Positions 8,486 through 16,692 of a DNA stretch of 64,000 nucleotides are shown here, one piece after another; positions within the stretch are counted from its first letter, which is position 1; each line of letters begins with the position of its first letter. Both the position numbers and the translations under genes were made by a program. The notes beneath the pieces are model-generated. The model made no database searches, was not told the DNA's origin, and was given only the letters and a program-made list of their open reading frames with translations. The stretch comes from Spongiibacter thalassae (GTDB taxonomy: Bacteria; Pseudomonadota; Gammaproteobacteria; Pseudomonadales; Spongiibacteraceae), in contig NZ_JAAWWK010000002.1 of assembly GCF_012272835.1 (NCBI RefSeq), forward strand, positions 124,001 to 188,000. The letters run 5' to 3'.

Positions 8486-9127
8486 TTAGTTCAAGCCCAG
8501 TGTCCGGGCCTCCTTTGCAAGAATGGTCTTGACCTGTGGAATCTGCCGAACCCGCTCAATAAGCGCCGCCAGTTTCGGCCATCGACCGGCGTCTACCTGA
8601 TAACCCGCATAGTCTGCATTGTAAAAGGGGCTGGCTATGCTCATATCGGCCATGGAGAACTCGCCGAAGATAAAGCCTTCGGCGGGCAATTCACCCTCCA
8701 GATAGTCGAGTAGCGGTGGCAATTGCTTATCGATGATCTTGGAGACCAGCTCTTCGTCGGGCTCCTGTTTAAAGGCGAAAGGCCGCATAAAGCGCTGGAA
8801 GAATATGCCGGTGGCCAATTCTGCTACCGGGCCCGTCGCCAGGTCTTCGTACCAGTCGGCCCGGCCCCGGTCTTTGATGTCGGCCGGGTATAACGGCGTA
8901 TCAGGGTAAGCGCTCTCCAGGTAACGGCAGATGACTTTCGAATCCCCCAGAGTCAGATCACCATCTACCAGCGTGGGGATCTTTCCCAGCGGGTTAAGTT
9001 TCTGATAGTTCTCGTCGCGGGCAAAGGGCATCTGTGGGACCAGTTCGTACGGCACCTGCTTTAGATCCAGCAACACCAGCACTTTGCGCACAAATGGCGA
9101 GCCGTACACACCGTGAATTTTTATCAT
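8486..9127 (-). CDS. Glutathione S-transferase family protein
   Basis: A 213 aa soluble GST of normal length. The N-domain shows YGSPFVRKVLVLLDL with Ser10 as the probable thiol-activating residue, NPLGKIPTLVDGD with the cis-Pro, and GDSKVICRYLE (the ESxxI-type glutathione site). The C-domain contains FIFGEFSMADMSIASPFYN. It would act in the cytoplasm in conjugation or glutathione-dependent cleavage. It is the last gene of the leftward operon, three bases after the DUF2855 gene. Confidence 0.9.
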   Translation of the reverse strand: MIKIHGVYGSPFVRKVLVLLDLKQVPYELVPQMPFARDENYQKLNPLGKIPTLVDGDLTLGDSKVICRYLESAYPDTPLYPADIKDRGRADWYEDLATGPVAELATGIFFQRFMRPFAFKQEPDEELVSKIIDKQLPPLLDYLEGELPAEGFIFGEFSMADMSIASPFYNADYAGYQVDAGRWPKLAALIERVRQIPQVKTILAKEARTLGLN

Positions 9128-9130
9128 GGG

Positions 9131-10234
9131 TTACTCCTGACCTTTGAGCAGCGTGGCCATAATACCGACACTGCCCGGGACTTTGTTGTCGAGGAGATTG
9201 TGCCAACTTTGATCCACCGCGTCTGCCCCCTGCGACCACTCTACGTGAATAATATTATTGACCTTTGCTGAAATGGACAGTGTTGCTTCCATGGCCTTCA
9301 TCATCAAAACCCCTGGGCCCCATTCTTTGTCTCGTTTGGCGATTTGTCCGGGCGCAAAGAAAAAGGTCGGCTTGGCGCCGGGGAGCTCTCCTGCCTTGCC
9401 ACCATCCTCCCAATGGCTTGCGCCGACCATAGCACTTTCAACAATATTGTTTTTGATGTGACCATGTAAGGCCCGGGTCAGTTTTATATCGCCGGACATA
9501 TCAACGTAGGCTGTCGGCAATGATGGGTCGATGTCAGCTTCGTTGCCGTAAGTCACTATCTGGTCACAGCATTTCAGAGACTCGACAAAGGGTGCATTGC
9601 GTTCGGAGGTTACGCCGATGACCTTCTGTGTCACCGTGAGATCATTTTGCAACAGGGTGGCGAGGCCAAAGCCGGTTTTTGACGAAGCAGAGCCGACCAC
9701 TACCTGTTGCGCACCAAAAAAATTGTTGTCAACCAAGTAGTCGTAGAGTACGTAGCCGGTGGCGATCAGGGGGAACAGCAGGCATCGTTCAGTTTCGTAT
9801 TGCTGGACAATGTCGGGTTCGTGCTGTGTGCGGCGGTACGAGCTATACAGCCCTGTACCGGGTAGCTCCTTACGGTGTGGCGCGACATCAATAAAACTGT
9901 CCTCCTGCACCTTGCCGGGTTGCAAAATAGTATGGCTGCTCATGGGAAAAAAGCCGTAAAGTCGCTCGCCCACTGCGATATCTTCGGAGCGAGATTCAAT
10001 GACGTTTCCACACCCCCATACAGTGACCTTGCCCCAGTTGTCCGTTGCTGGATAGAACTTCCAGTAGCCAATGAAATCGCCGGATACCGCATAGCTGACG
10101 TTGTTGGCTGTAAGACCAAACTTGTCAATTGCAACGGTAATTTCGCCCGCATCAAGAGCGCGTAGCGGCACATTCACAATTTTGGTTTTGCGGAAATTGC
10201 TGCGGTCTACCCACAGTTCTGTACATTCGGTCAC
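9131..10234 (-). CDS. DUF2855 family protein (MDR-like, function unknown)
   Basis: A 367 aa protein starting at GTG 10234 with AAGGAG six bases upstream. The pattern GEITVAIDKFGLTANNVSYAVSG near the N-terminus and VVGSASSKTGFGLATLL near residues 176-192 match DUF2855, a family resembling medium-chain dehydrogenases without the zinc site and with an altered nucleotide loop. No reaction is established. It lies between two GST genes, so a role with glutathione-bound or CoA-bound intermediates is possible but inferred. Confidence 0.82.
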   Translation of the reverse strand: MTECTELWVDRSNFRKTKIVNVPLRALDAGEITVAIDKFGLTANNVSYAVSGDFIGYWKFYPATDNWGKVTVWGCGNVIESRSEDIAVGERLYGFFPMSSHTILQPGKVQEDSFIDVAPHRKELPGTGLYSSYRRTQHEPDIVQQYETERCLLFPLIATGYVLYDYLVDNNFFGAQQVVVGSASSKTGFGLATLLQNDLTVTQKVIGVTSERNAPFVESLKCCDQIVTYGNEADIDPSLPTAYVDMSGDIKLTRALHGHIKNNIVESAMVGASHWEDGGKAGELPGAKPTFFFAPGQIAKRDKEWGPGVLMMKAMEATLSISAKVNNIIHVEWSQGADAVDQSWHNLLDNKVPGSVGIMATLLKGQE

Positions 10235-10264
10235 AGTATTCTCCTTATTGGTTGTAGCGGTAAT

Positions 10265-10948
10265 TTACTTTTGCAGCATTTTGTTCGCGTTTTGGGTGAA
10301 TTCTCTCCGGGCTTTTTCGTCGTTCAGCAGATTTTCTATCTTGAAAGGGACTTCAAGGCCTTTTTCCATCCCTGGCTGACCTCCCATCACATTTAGCCAG
10401 CGTTCGAGGTTGTTGAGCCCCTCGATGGATACCCCTGACCATTTGTAGGTTCTTACCCAGCACCAGTTGGCAATGTCGGCAATGGAGTAATCATCGGCCA
10501 GCCATTCGTTTTGCCCAAGACGATAGTCGAGAACCTCGAATAGACGGCGGCTTTCCTTCTGATAGCGGTCGATGGCCGGTTGCAGTTTTTCCGGAAAATA
10601 GCGGAAAAAGACATTGGCTTGTCCCATCATCGGGCCGACACCCCCCATCTGGAACATCAGCCACTGTATGACCCTTGCCCGGCCTTTAGCCTCGGTGGGT
10701 AGCAAACGCCCGGCTTTTTCGGCGAGATATATCATGATGGCGCCGGATTCAAATAAGGGGAAATCTCCGAGGTCGGAGTCAATGATTGCCGGTATGCGAC
10801 CATTGGGGTTAATCTTCAGGAACGTCGGCTTTTTCTGTTCTCCTTCGCCGATGTTCACAAAATGGCTGGTGTAGTCGAACTCAAGGGCCTCCAGGGTACA
10901 GGAGGCTTTGTGACCATTGGGTGTGGGTGCGGTATACAGTTCAATCAT
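10265..10948 (-). CDS. Glutathione S-transferase, YfcG/Ure2-like
   Basis: A 227 aa protein. The [18 protein letters not shown] start with Thr and Asn in the active site, [11 protein letters not shown] and [19 protein letters not shown] are typical of the Nu/YfcG type, whose known members are glutathione-disulfide reductases more than transferases. The C-domain has [19 protein letters not shown]. It is the third gene of the leftward operon, 9 bases after the 102 aa gene and 30 bases before the DUF2855 start. Confidence 0.9.
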   Translation of the reverse strand: MIELYTAPTPNGHKASCTLEALEFDYTSHFVNIGEGEQKKPTFLKINPNGRIPAIIDSDLGDFPLFESGAIMIYLAEKAGRLLPTEAKGRARVIQWLMFQMGGVGPMMGQANVFFRYFPEKLQPAIDRYQKESRRLFEVLDYRLGQNEWLADDYSIADIANWCWVRTYKWSGVSIEGLNNLERWLNVMGGQPGMEKGLEVPFKIENLLNDEKARREFTQNANKMLQK

Positions 10949-10957
10949 GGTTATGGC

Positions 10958-11266
10958 TCAGGATAAGGGAGCTTCGCGAAAAAGACCGGTCGGGAATCCT
11001 GTCTGGCGTTGCTGGTATTGAGTAACTAACGCCCGCAGGTCGTTGGGTGGATAGTTGAATGTGCTCTGATAATAGAGCTCTCCGTTCATGGCACTGTCGT
11101 CTGGAAAGAAGTACAAGAGCATTAGCGGAACCTTCGCCTGTGCATAGAAAAGATGCTTATGGGCACAGCGGTCCACCCAGTGAAAGGGAACATTTTTGAA
11201 CTGTGGCGCTGAGCGGGTCTTTAGCGAATAGTCCGACTCCGACAGATAACCCTTTGGGTAACTCAT
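10958..11266 (-). CDS. Small protein of unknown function in the GST operon
   Basis: A 102 aa protein that I do not recognise. It is rich in aromatic residues (11 Tyr or Trp), has one moderately hydrophobic stretch (VPLMLLYFF, about 46-54) and no signal peptide. It sits 21 bases after the 381 aa GST gene and 9 bases before the next GST start, so it is almost certainly co-transcribed. No catalytic motif is visible. It may be a subunit or an orphan small fold. Confidence 0.65.
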   Translation of the reverse strand: MSYPKGYLSESDYSLKTRSAPQFKNVPFHWVDRCAHKHLFYAQAKVPLMLLYFFPDDSAMNGELYYQSTFNYPPNDLRALVTQYQQRQTGFPTGLFREAPLS

Positions 11267-11287
11267 CTGCTGAAACTCCTCAGAAGT

Positions 11288-12433
11288 TTACTGCCAGATT
11301 TCCAGAAAGTTGTGCCGTGCAACCCGCCGCTCGGTATGGCTGGTCAATAGTTGTGACAAGTCGCCGGCAGCAAAAACATCGGCAATATCTCGCTGAGCGG
11401 ATTCAGTCGCCTGCGCGTAACTGTCTTGCAGGTGCTGCAGTAAATAAAATCGGTAGGGCATGACCGAGCTTCTCAGGGGGATGCCCCGCCAATTGAACTG
11501 CGCCATACCAATGAAACGTTGGGCGGGGTCTTCCAGACCATTGCTCCCGGCTGGTAGGTCTGGCCTCGCGGCCAGCCATTGGTTGCTGAACTCGATATGG
11601 GCGAGTATTTCCGGAAGAAAATCTATTGCGATGAAGCGCATCAGCGCCAGTAGGGATTCCGGTAAGTCGGTGTCTGAAACCAAAGCGCTTGCTGCGTTTT
11701 CGTAGTCGGTCCAATTGTCCTCGGCGGTGTTCATGCGCTCCACCCAGCGGGCGACGCCCGGCGCTTTTCTGCGCATCAGTAATCCCGGCTGGGGGTCCCT
11801 GTAGAAGTGGGCGTAGAGGGGCCCCATTAGGGCATAGTCACCCAAGGTGGGGCGACCGCCGAGTAGATATGGGTAGTCGCTGAGGTGGGCTTCAAAAAGT
11901 CGCAAAAATTCATTGAAGCTGGCTTCTATCGCAGCAGCAGAGTGCTCGCTTACACCAAAGGATTTTGCTGCCTTGCGCATACTCCCACTGGCAATATCAA
12001 ACAACTGGGGCCTATCTGACTCCGCTGTCCCTGCGGGCATCAAACAGCGGAACTCTGAGCGGAGGTAATCCAGATTCACCTCATCGAAATTCCACCGGTA
12101 GTGCATGGCTGGGCGCAGCAGGCCCTCACCGCCAAACAGTTCAAACAAATAGGAAACTGCCCGCAATACCGCGGAGTCAGGGAGTGCAGGATACTTAACG
12201 GCTTCATGTGCTTCGCAGTATCGAATGATGTCGGCGCTGTCCTGTACGATGACGCCTTGGGGCGTTTTTAGTACAGGCATGATCATTCGCTTAACAGTCG
12301 GTAGTATCGACGACTGATATTCCCGGGAAGACACGGAATATTCCTCAAAGGGAATGCCCTGTTTACGCAGATAGCTGCGTGCCTTTGCGGTATACAGTGA
12401 GCAGTGAATTCCGAAAAGGGTAAATCGTGACAT
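11288..12433 (-). CDS. Long glutathione S-transferase-fold protein (381 aa), paralogue of the gene at 3040
   Basis: The N-terminal GST thioredoxin domain has CSLYTAKARSYLRKQGIPF near residues 11-29, IMPVLKTPQG with cis-Pro, and QDSADIIRYCE. The helical domain has YPYLLGGRPTLGDYALMGPLYAHF, followed by a long C-terminal extension ending LEIWQ. It aligns along its whole length with the 385 aa protein (shared YLRKQ.IPF, QDS.DII, F.L.G.EGL...MH.RW.F, MPYR.Y.LQ), so the two arose by duplication. It leads the leftward operon behind the operator at 12477-12493. Substrate unknown. Confidence 0.82.
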   Translation of the reverse strand: MSRFTLFGIHCSLYTAKARSYLRKQGIPFEEYSVSSREYQSSILPTVKRMIMPVLKTPQGVIVQDSADIIRYCEAHEAVKYPALPDSAVLRAVSYLFELFGGEGLLRPAMHYRWNFDEVNLDYLRSEFRCLMPAGTAESDRPQLFDIASGSMRKAAKSFGVSEHSAAAIEASFNEFLRLFEAHLSDYPYLLGGRPTLGDYALMGPLYAHFYRDPQPGLLMRRKAPGVARWVERMNTAEDNWTDYENAASALVSDTDLPESLLALMRFIAIDFLPEILAHIEFSNQWLAARPDLPAGSNGLEDPAQRFIGMAQFNWRGIPLRSSVMPYRFYLLQHLQDSYAQATESAQRDIADVFAAGDLSQLLTSHTERRVARHNFLEIWQ

Positions 12434-12470
12434 GTAGACGTGCTCATTGTGAGATAGTCCTAGCAGGCTA

Positions 12471-12498
12471 TCAATATGGCACTTATAGTGTCAATATA
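12471..12498. promoter_or_regulatory. Second copy of the catabolic operator
   Basis: TGGCAC (12477-12482), five bases, then GTGTCA (12488-12493) and a flanking AATATA, identical in core and spacing to the site at 1981-1997. It ends 44 bases upstream of the 381 aa GST start and could also affect the divergent cytochrome gene 130 bases to the right. Confidence 0.6.
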
Positions 12499-12623
12499 TT
12501 TGGCTTCGTGCAGATTCCAGCTGTGCAGGGATTGCGCCGGTAGTTTGTATTTTTCGTTGATTAAGTTATTAATTATGTTGAATATTTTCTTGAAAAGCCG
12601 TTTTTTCGCGGAGCCTTCACTCG

Positions 12624-14813
12624 ATGACCTTTGATCGCTGCAAGCATTTGCTAATGATAGCTCTAGCGGCTTTTCTGGTCATAGGAATGGTAAATGCCGA
12701 AAGCTGTGACGGCTGTCACGGGGGGGAGGTGTCCAGTTGGGGGCAGTCTCACCATGCCCGCTCGATGTTACCGGCTTTACCGGAAAATATTGCGGGTAAG
12801 TTTGACGGCTCAGTAACGTACTACAACGAGCGGGCGTTTCGCTTTGACCTGCAGGACGAACAGTATCAGGTATGGGTGGGCGAGGGTGATAACGCGACCA
12901 GCTATCCAATTGATTATGTGTTCGGTTTTAACCCGCTACAGCAGTACCTGGCCCGCCTTCCTGGCGGGCGATACCAGGCGATACCGGTTGCCTGGGACAC
13001 CAGACCAAAGGAGCAGGGCGGGCAGCGCTGGTTTGCCCTGGAGTCTGATCTGAATTGGGATCACCCGGGTTTCACATGGAATACCTCCTGTGCGGAATGC
13101 CACTCGACTAATCTTGAAAAAGGCTATCGACAGGATACCGATACCTTCCTGACGAGTTTTGGCGAGGTGAATGTGGGGTGCGCTGCTTGTCATGGCTCAG
13201 CCGAGGGGCATCAGCAGTGGCTGGCCTCAGGCCGTCCTTTAACCCCCCACGCGGGGTTCAGTGTGTCATTGGCGGAGGGGGGGCAATGGCAGTGGCTGGA
13301 CGGTGAAACCATTGCCGAACGATTGCGGAAACCGGCGGGGCGACAGCTTTCCACCTGTGCCCAGTGCCACTCTTTACGGCAAAACATTGGTGGGTGGCAT
13401 CCCGATACCCAAATGTTTGACCATCTTATGCTGACGCTGCCTAACCCTCCGAGGTATCACGCCGATGGGCAGGTTCGCGAAGAGGTTTTCGTAATGGGTT
13501 CTTTTTTGCAGAGTCGTATGCATGAAGGTGGTGTGGTCTGTAGTAGCTGCCATGAACCCCACAGCGGCGAGTTGCGTGCTGCCGGTGACGGTACTTGCCT
13601 GCAATGTCATAGAGCCGATACTTACGCCGCAACGGAGCATCATCGCCATCGCCTGGCGGACGTACAATGCGTCGATTGTCATATGCCTGCGACCGTTTAT
13701 ATGGGGGTGGATGCCCGCAGAGACCACCGCTTCGGGGTGCCCGATCCCGTCCTGAGTCGAGCTGTCGGCAGCCCTGACCCGTGCCTGAGCTGCCATGGGG
13801 ATATCCCAATTGACAGACTACAGCAACGACTGCCAGAAAAGGTGACCAGCGGACAGCAGCGGGCTCGTGACTTCGCCCGGATTCAGCAGGAGGGTTTTAC
13901 TGGTGTCGATCACTCCCGGCTGGACGATGGGTATTTCCCATTGCTGCGTGAAGCCAGTCTGCTGCATTTATTATCACCAGCCCTGGCAGCAGACCGGGCC
14001 CTTCTGAGCGATAGGCTCAACCACCCGTCGCCAGTAATACGCGCGGCTGCCATTCGGGCGTTTAATAGCGTGCCATTGTCTGAACGGTGGCGGCTGTTGT
14101 CCCCTTTGTTGTCGGACCCAAGTCGGGCGGTGCGCATGGAACTTGCCCCGGTTTTGGCTGGGGCGGCACCGGATGTCACGACAGAGGCTAAGGCCCAGCA
14201 GTTGGCAGATCTGTTCCGCAACTATGAAGCGCAGATGGAATCCAATCTGGACAGCCCGCAGATTACCGCGAATTTTGCCAACTACTATATGGCCAAAGGC
14301 AACAGACAGCGGGCGAGGGATTTGTTTATGCACGCCGTTAAACTCGACCCAGGTTTTGTCTATCCGTATATACAGCTCTCGGCACTCGCCTCGGAAACGC
14401 CGCAGGAACTTGAATGGTTAAATCGAGGTAAAGCCTACGACAACAGCGGTGGTGTGAGCTATCAGCTCGCGCTCTTTCATGTCCGGCAACGGGACTACGA
14501 TAAAGCCCTGATCGAATTGGAGCAAGCTGTCGCGGCCACCCCTGAACAGGTCACTTACAGCTATGCCTATGCCATCGCGTTGGAAAACACCGGGCACGTT
14601 GAAAAAGCTATCGCAGTATTGGCGCAACTGGATGCTCTGGGTGCTGCTACCACTGAAACCCGTGATTTACAGTTTCGCTATCTGTTCAAGTCCGGTAAAA
14701 AGACCGAGGCCATAGCTTTTATCAAGGAGTGGCTCGAGAAGGAGCCGCAAAACCCTGTTGCTGTCGCATGGCGGCGGCAGGTGGATAGTTGGGTGAAACC
14801 GGCTGAGCGGTAA
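12624..14813 (+). CDS. Octaheme cytochrome c with HEAT and TPR repeats
   Basis: A 729 aa exported protein. Residues 1-26 form a signal peptide ending VNA-ES. Eight CXXCH heme sites are visible at about residues 28, 156, 186, 245, 306, 325, 349 and 387. The segment at about 430-510 has HEAT-like helices (LSDRLNHPSPVIRAAAIRAF) and about 540-715 carries TPR repeats (ARDLFMHAVKLDPGFVYPYI). It should act in the periplasm in electron transfer or as a nitrite/hydroxylamine-type reductase relative. The repeats suggest a partner-binding role. It is monocistronic and divergent from the GST operon. No assembly genes are nearby. Confidence 0.88.
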   Translation: MTFDRCKHLLMIALAAFLVIGMVNAESCDGCHGGEVSSWGQSHHARSMLPALPENIAGKFDGSVTYYNERAFRFDLQDEQYQVWVGEGDNATSYPIDYVFGFNPLQQYLARLPGGRYQAIPVAWDTRPKEQGGQRWFALESDLNWDHPGFTWNTSCAECHSTNLEKGYRQDTDTFLTSFGEVNVGCAACHGSAEGHQQWLASGRPLTPHAGFSVSLAEGGQWQWLDGETIAERLRKPAGRQLSTCAQCHSLRQNIGGWHPDTQMFDHLMLTLPNPPRYHADGQVREEVFVMGSFLQSRMHEGGVVCSSCHEPHSGELRAAGDGTCLQCHRADTYAATEHHRHRLADVQCVDCHMPATVYMGVDARRDHRFGVPDPVLSRAVGSPDPCLSCHGDIPIDRLQQRLPEKVTSGQQRARDFARIQQEGFTGVDHSRLDDGYFPLLREASLLHLLSPALAADRALLSDRLNHPSPVIRAAAIRAFNSVPLSERWRLLSPLLSDPSRAVRMELAPVLAGAAPDVTTEAKAQQLADLFRNYEAQMESNLDSPQITANFANYYMAKGNRQRARDLFMHAVKLDPGFVYPYIQLSALASETPQELEWLNRGKAYDNSGGVSYQLALFHVRQRDYDKALIELEQAVAATPEQVTYSYAYAIALENTGHVEKAIAVLAQLDALGAATTETRDLQFRYLFKSGKKTEAIAFIKEWLEKEPQNPVAVAWRRQVDSWVKPAER

Positions 14814-14974
14814 CTGTGAAAAACATAATCTGTAATAATGATATTTTGGCGGATTATCGCTTCTGGGTTTTTATGAATTGCAAAGCGTGAACAAACCCAC
14901 CTCAAAATTTCCATTTTATGTTTTTGGGGAGTAGGCTGGGAATGATACGGCTATTAAAATCAGTGGGTTACGGG

Positions 14975-15020
14975 TTTATAGCATAACTTGGCAGTGCAAG
15001 ATTTATAGCATAAAGTGGCA
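14975..15020. repeat. Two 19 bp direct repeats
   Basis: TTTATAGCATAACTTGGCA (14975-14993) and TTTATAGCATAAAGTGGCA (15002-15020) differ at two positions and start 27 bases apart. They lie in the 288 bp gap after the cytochrome gene, next to the accessory region, and contain no gene I can support. They could be protein-binding sites or debris from a mobile element end. Confidence 0.5.
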
Positions 15021-15101
15021 AAACTGCCGTCTTATGAGTGAATCTACAAGGGCAGGCCGCCCAGAGCTTTCTCTGGGTTTTTGGAATATGGATCGTCGAC
15101 T

Positions 15102-15353
15102 TCAGCCGAGGTCCTCTCGCTCTTGTGAAGCGCCTTGAGCGCCACGAATAAAGTCCTCAGATACACAGAGGTTTTTAGATTTAAAGAAGGCGTCCCAAGA
15201 TGCTAGGGCCGTATTATTGTTGTCTGAGCTTGCGGCCGGGCTCCCGGAAATACTGGCGTCCTCTGAGTTGGGGTGGATGTCTCCGCGGGAACAGCGCTTC
15301 GCGTGTTGCCGCGCCTCTCTGAGGGATATTTTATTACCGTTTGGTTTGCTCAT
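15102..15353 (-). CDS. Small hypothetical protein, faintly antitoxin-like
   Basis: An 83 aa protein. AGGAGAG lies six bases before the ATG, which makes translation likely. The N-terminus is basic (SLREARQHAKRC), the middle is low-complexity Ser/Asn, and the C-terminus (ASWDAFFKS...VSEDFIRG...QEREDL) recalls the toxin-binding tails of VapB/VagC-type antitoxins. No toxin gene is visible on either side, so it may be an orphan or the resemblance may be chance. Confidence 0.5.
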   Translation of the reverse strand: MSKPNGNKISLREARQHAKRCSRGDIHPNSEDASISGSPAASSDNNNTALASWDAFFKSKNLCVSEDFIRGAQGASQEREDLG

Positions 15354-15728
15354 ATTTCTCTCCTGATTACCGGTAGATCTGGTGTCCTCATCAACTCGCA
15401 GTGCCCGATGATAGGATGTGCGCTACGTTTCACAGCTGCTCTAAATGCCAGAATAGGTTAAATGCGACTATGGGCGTCTGGTGTTTGAGCGTTTTGCTAT
15501 CCTGACTGGCTTCGTAAGTCGCGTTTAGCCGCGGGTGTCCTTTGGTTACAGTGCATTGGTAAATGGGTTCGCTGCCGGGCGATTATCGCGGTATCGTTGA
15601 TTTGGTTGAGCACCTGGAAATATTTCCCGTAGCGCTGTACTCGGATCCAATGTGACCTGAATCCAGCATATCACTTGTAATAAATGACGCGTGCTTTGCT
15701 AGCTGCTTTTCGAATGAACGACAGTAGA
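15354..15728. other. Intergenic stretch in the accessory element
   Basis: 375 bases with no reading frame, ribosome site, tRNA or clear repeat that I can support. The overlapping leftward reading 15583-15906 is only a different frame of the small membrane-protein gene. It may hold the left end of the integrated element, but no copy of the tRNA-Lys 3' end was seen. Confidence 0.4.
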
Positions 15729-15965
15729 CTAGGTAGGGGCGATGACGGCAACGGTCGCGCAAGCGACCACAAATCGCACCACCGGCAACAGGCTTTGATA
15801 GCTTTCGGGCAGCGGGTCGACATCGCCCACGACCATCCACGCAAAGGTAAACCAGAACGCCGCCTTGAAGTCGATGAAGTTGGTATTGGCGACGTGGAAC
15901 AGCCACCCAGCCAACAGGGCCAGGGCGGTCGACTTCATCACATCAATGGCTTTCGGTGCCTTCAC
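15729..15965 (-). CDS. Small membrane protein of unknown function
   Basis: A 78 aa protein. GTG 15965 is chosen because GGGAG lies seven bases upstream and the previous gene stops 14 bases away. Three hydrophobic stretches (about 12-25, 35-48 and 60-75) suggest a small holin-like or other membrane protein. It is the most distal gene of the leftward integrase-side cluster. I do not recognise a family. Confidence 0.5.
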   Translation of the reverse strand: MKAPKAIDVMKSTALALLAGWLFHVANTNFIDFKAAFWFTFAWMVVGDVDPLPESYQSLLPVVRFVVACATVAVIAPT

Positions 15966-15979
15966 GCTGTACTCCCGGT

Positions 15980-16222
15980 TCAGCACCGGCCTTCTTGTTG
16001 CGTCACGCGTAACCACTGACCCAGCTTATCTTTCAGGCAGTGCGGACAAATATTGCATTCAATGCTGGCACCGTCGCCAAATATCGAGCCATACGATTCA
16101 GTCTCATTAAGCTGAACGCAGTTTTGCATGTCCAGGGGGGCGTCAAAATACGCGAGGCAGACGTCACAGGTGATGCCGGCCAGCTCGTTCACCGACACGG
16201 TCTTTCTTTCATAGCGCTTCAT
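15980..16222 (-). CDS. Small four-cysteine protein, probably zinc-binding
   Basis: An 80 aa protein starting at 16222 with GGAGA nine bases upstream. CDVC (residues 19-22) and CNICPHC (56-62) form two cysteine knuckles separated by the conserved-looking YGSIFGDG segment. This arrangement suggests a treble-clef or zinc-ribbon fold. Role unknown. The longer reading to 16615 in the same frame is a shadow of the 114 aa gene upstream. Confidence 0.6.
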   Translation of the reverse strand: MKRYERKTVSVNELAGITCDVCLAYFDAPLDMQNCVQLNETESYGSIFGDGASIECNICPHCLKDKLGQWLRVTQQEGRC

Positions 16223-16289
16223 TTCTGCGTGTCTCCGGTCGTTCCTTGTTTTTCGCAGCCCTTGGCCTTCAAGTGGGCTCATTCCATGA

Positions 16290-16634
16290 TCATAGCGCGA
16301 CACCCAGCTCGGCGCGAAACACTTGCTGATGGATCCGCCAGGTCGCGTTCGCGAGTTCTCTTGCCACTGCTTCATCAGCGTAGTCGATACCTGACAAGCG
16401 CCTTTCCATCGCGGGGTAGGTGAGCGGCGAAGGGGTGATCGCGTAGTACACCGCGCTACCTGCGGTGGCTTTGACGACGATCTCATTGCTGTCGAAGACG
16501 CCGTAGACCGTCCAGAGTAAGCCGGGCAGTTCCAGGTCGTTTTCCTCGAAAAACGTGACCACGCGCGGGACCTCCAGTAGGCACTTGATCCGCAGCTGTT
16601 CCTGTCCCAGGGCATTGTTCGTATTTTCCGTCAT
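16290..16634 (-). CDS. Hypothetical protein of the integrated element
   Basis: A 114 aa soluble protein with GGGAG eight bases before the ATG. It has no signal peptide or membrane segment and no motif I recognise. The sequence is balanced in composition (VPRVVTFFEENDLELPGLLW near the start) and looks like a true globular protein. It lies 58 bases downstream of the OB/HD gene in the same direction. Confidence 0.6.
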   Translation of the reverse strand: MTENTNNALGQEQLRIKCLLEVPRVVTFFEENDLELPGLLWTVYGVFDSNEIVVKATAGSAVYYAITPSPLTYPAMERRLSGIDYADEAVARELANATWRIHQQVFRAELGVAL

Positions 16635-16692
16635 AGGGGCAACTCCCGTTTTCGTTGGCTTTCAGCGGTGTTAGGTGCTGTTATGTGTGTGT

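Noticed and set aside
15034-15135. 33 aa rightward ORF beginning MSESTRAGRPEL
   Set aside because: It resembles some transposase N-termini but is too short, has no ribosome site and ends inside another gene.
15583-15906. 107 aa leftward reading
   Set aside because: Overlaps the better-supported 78 aa membrane-protein gene in another frame and has Arg/Gln-rich shadow composition.
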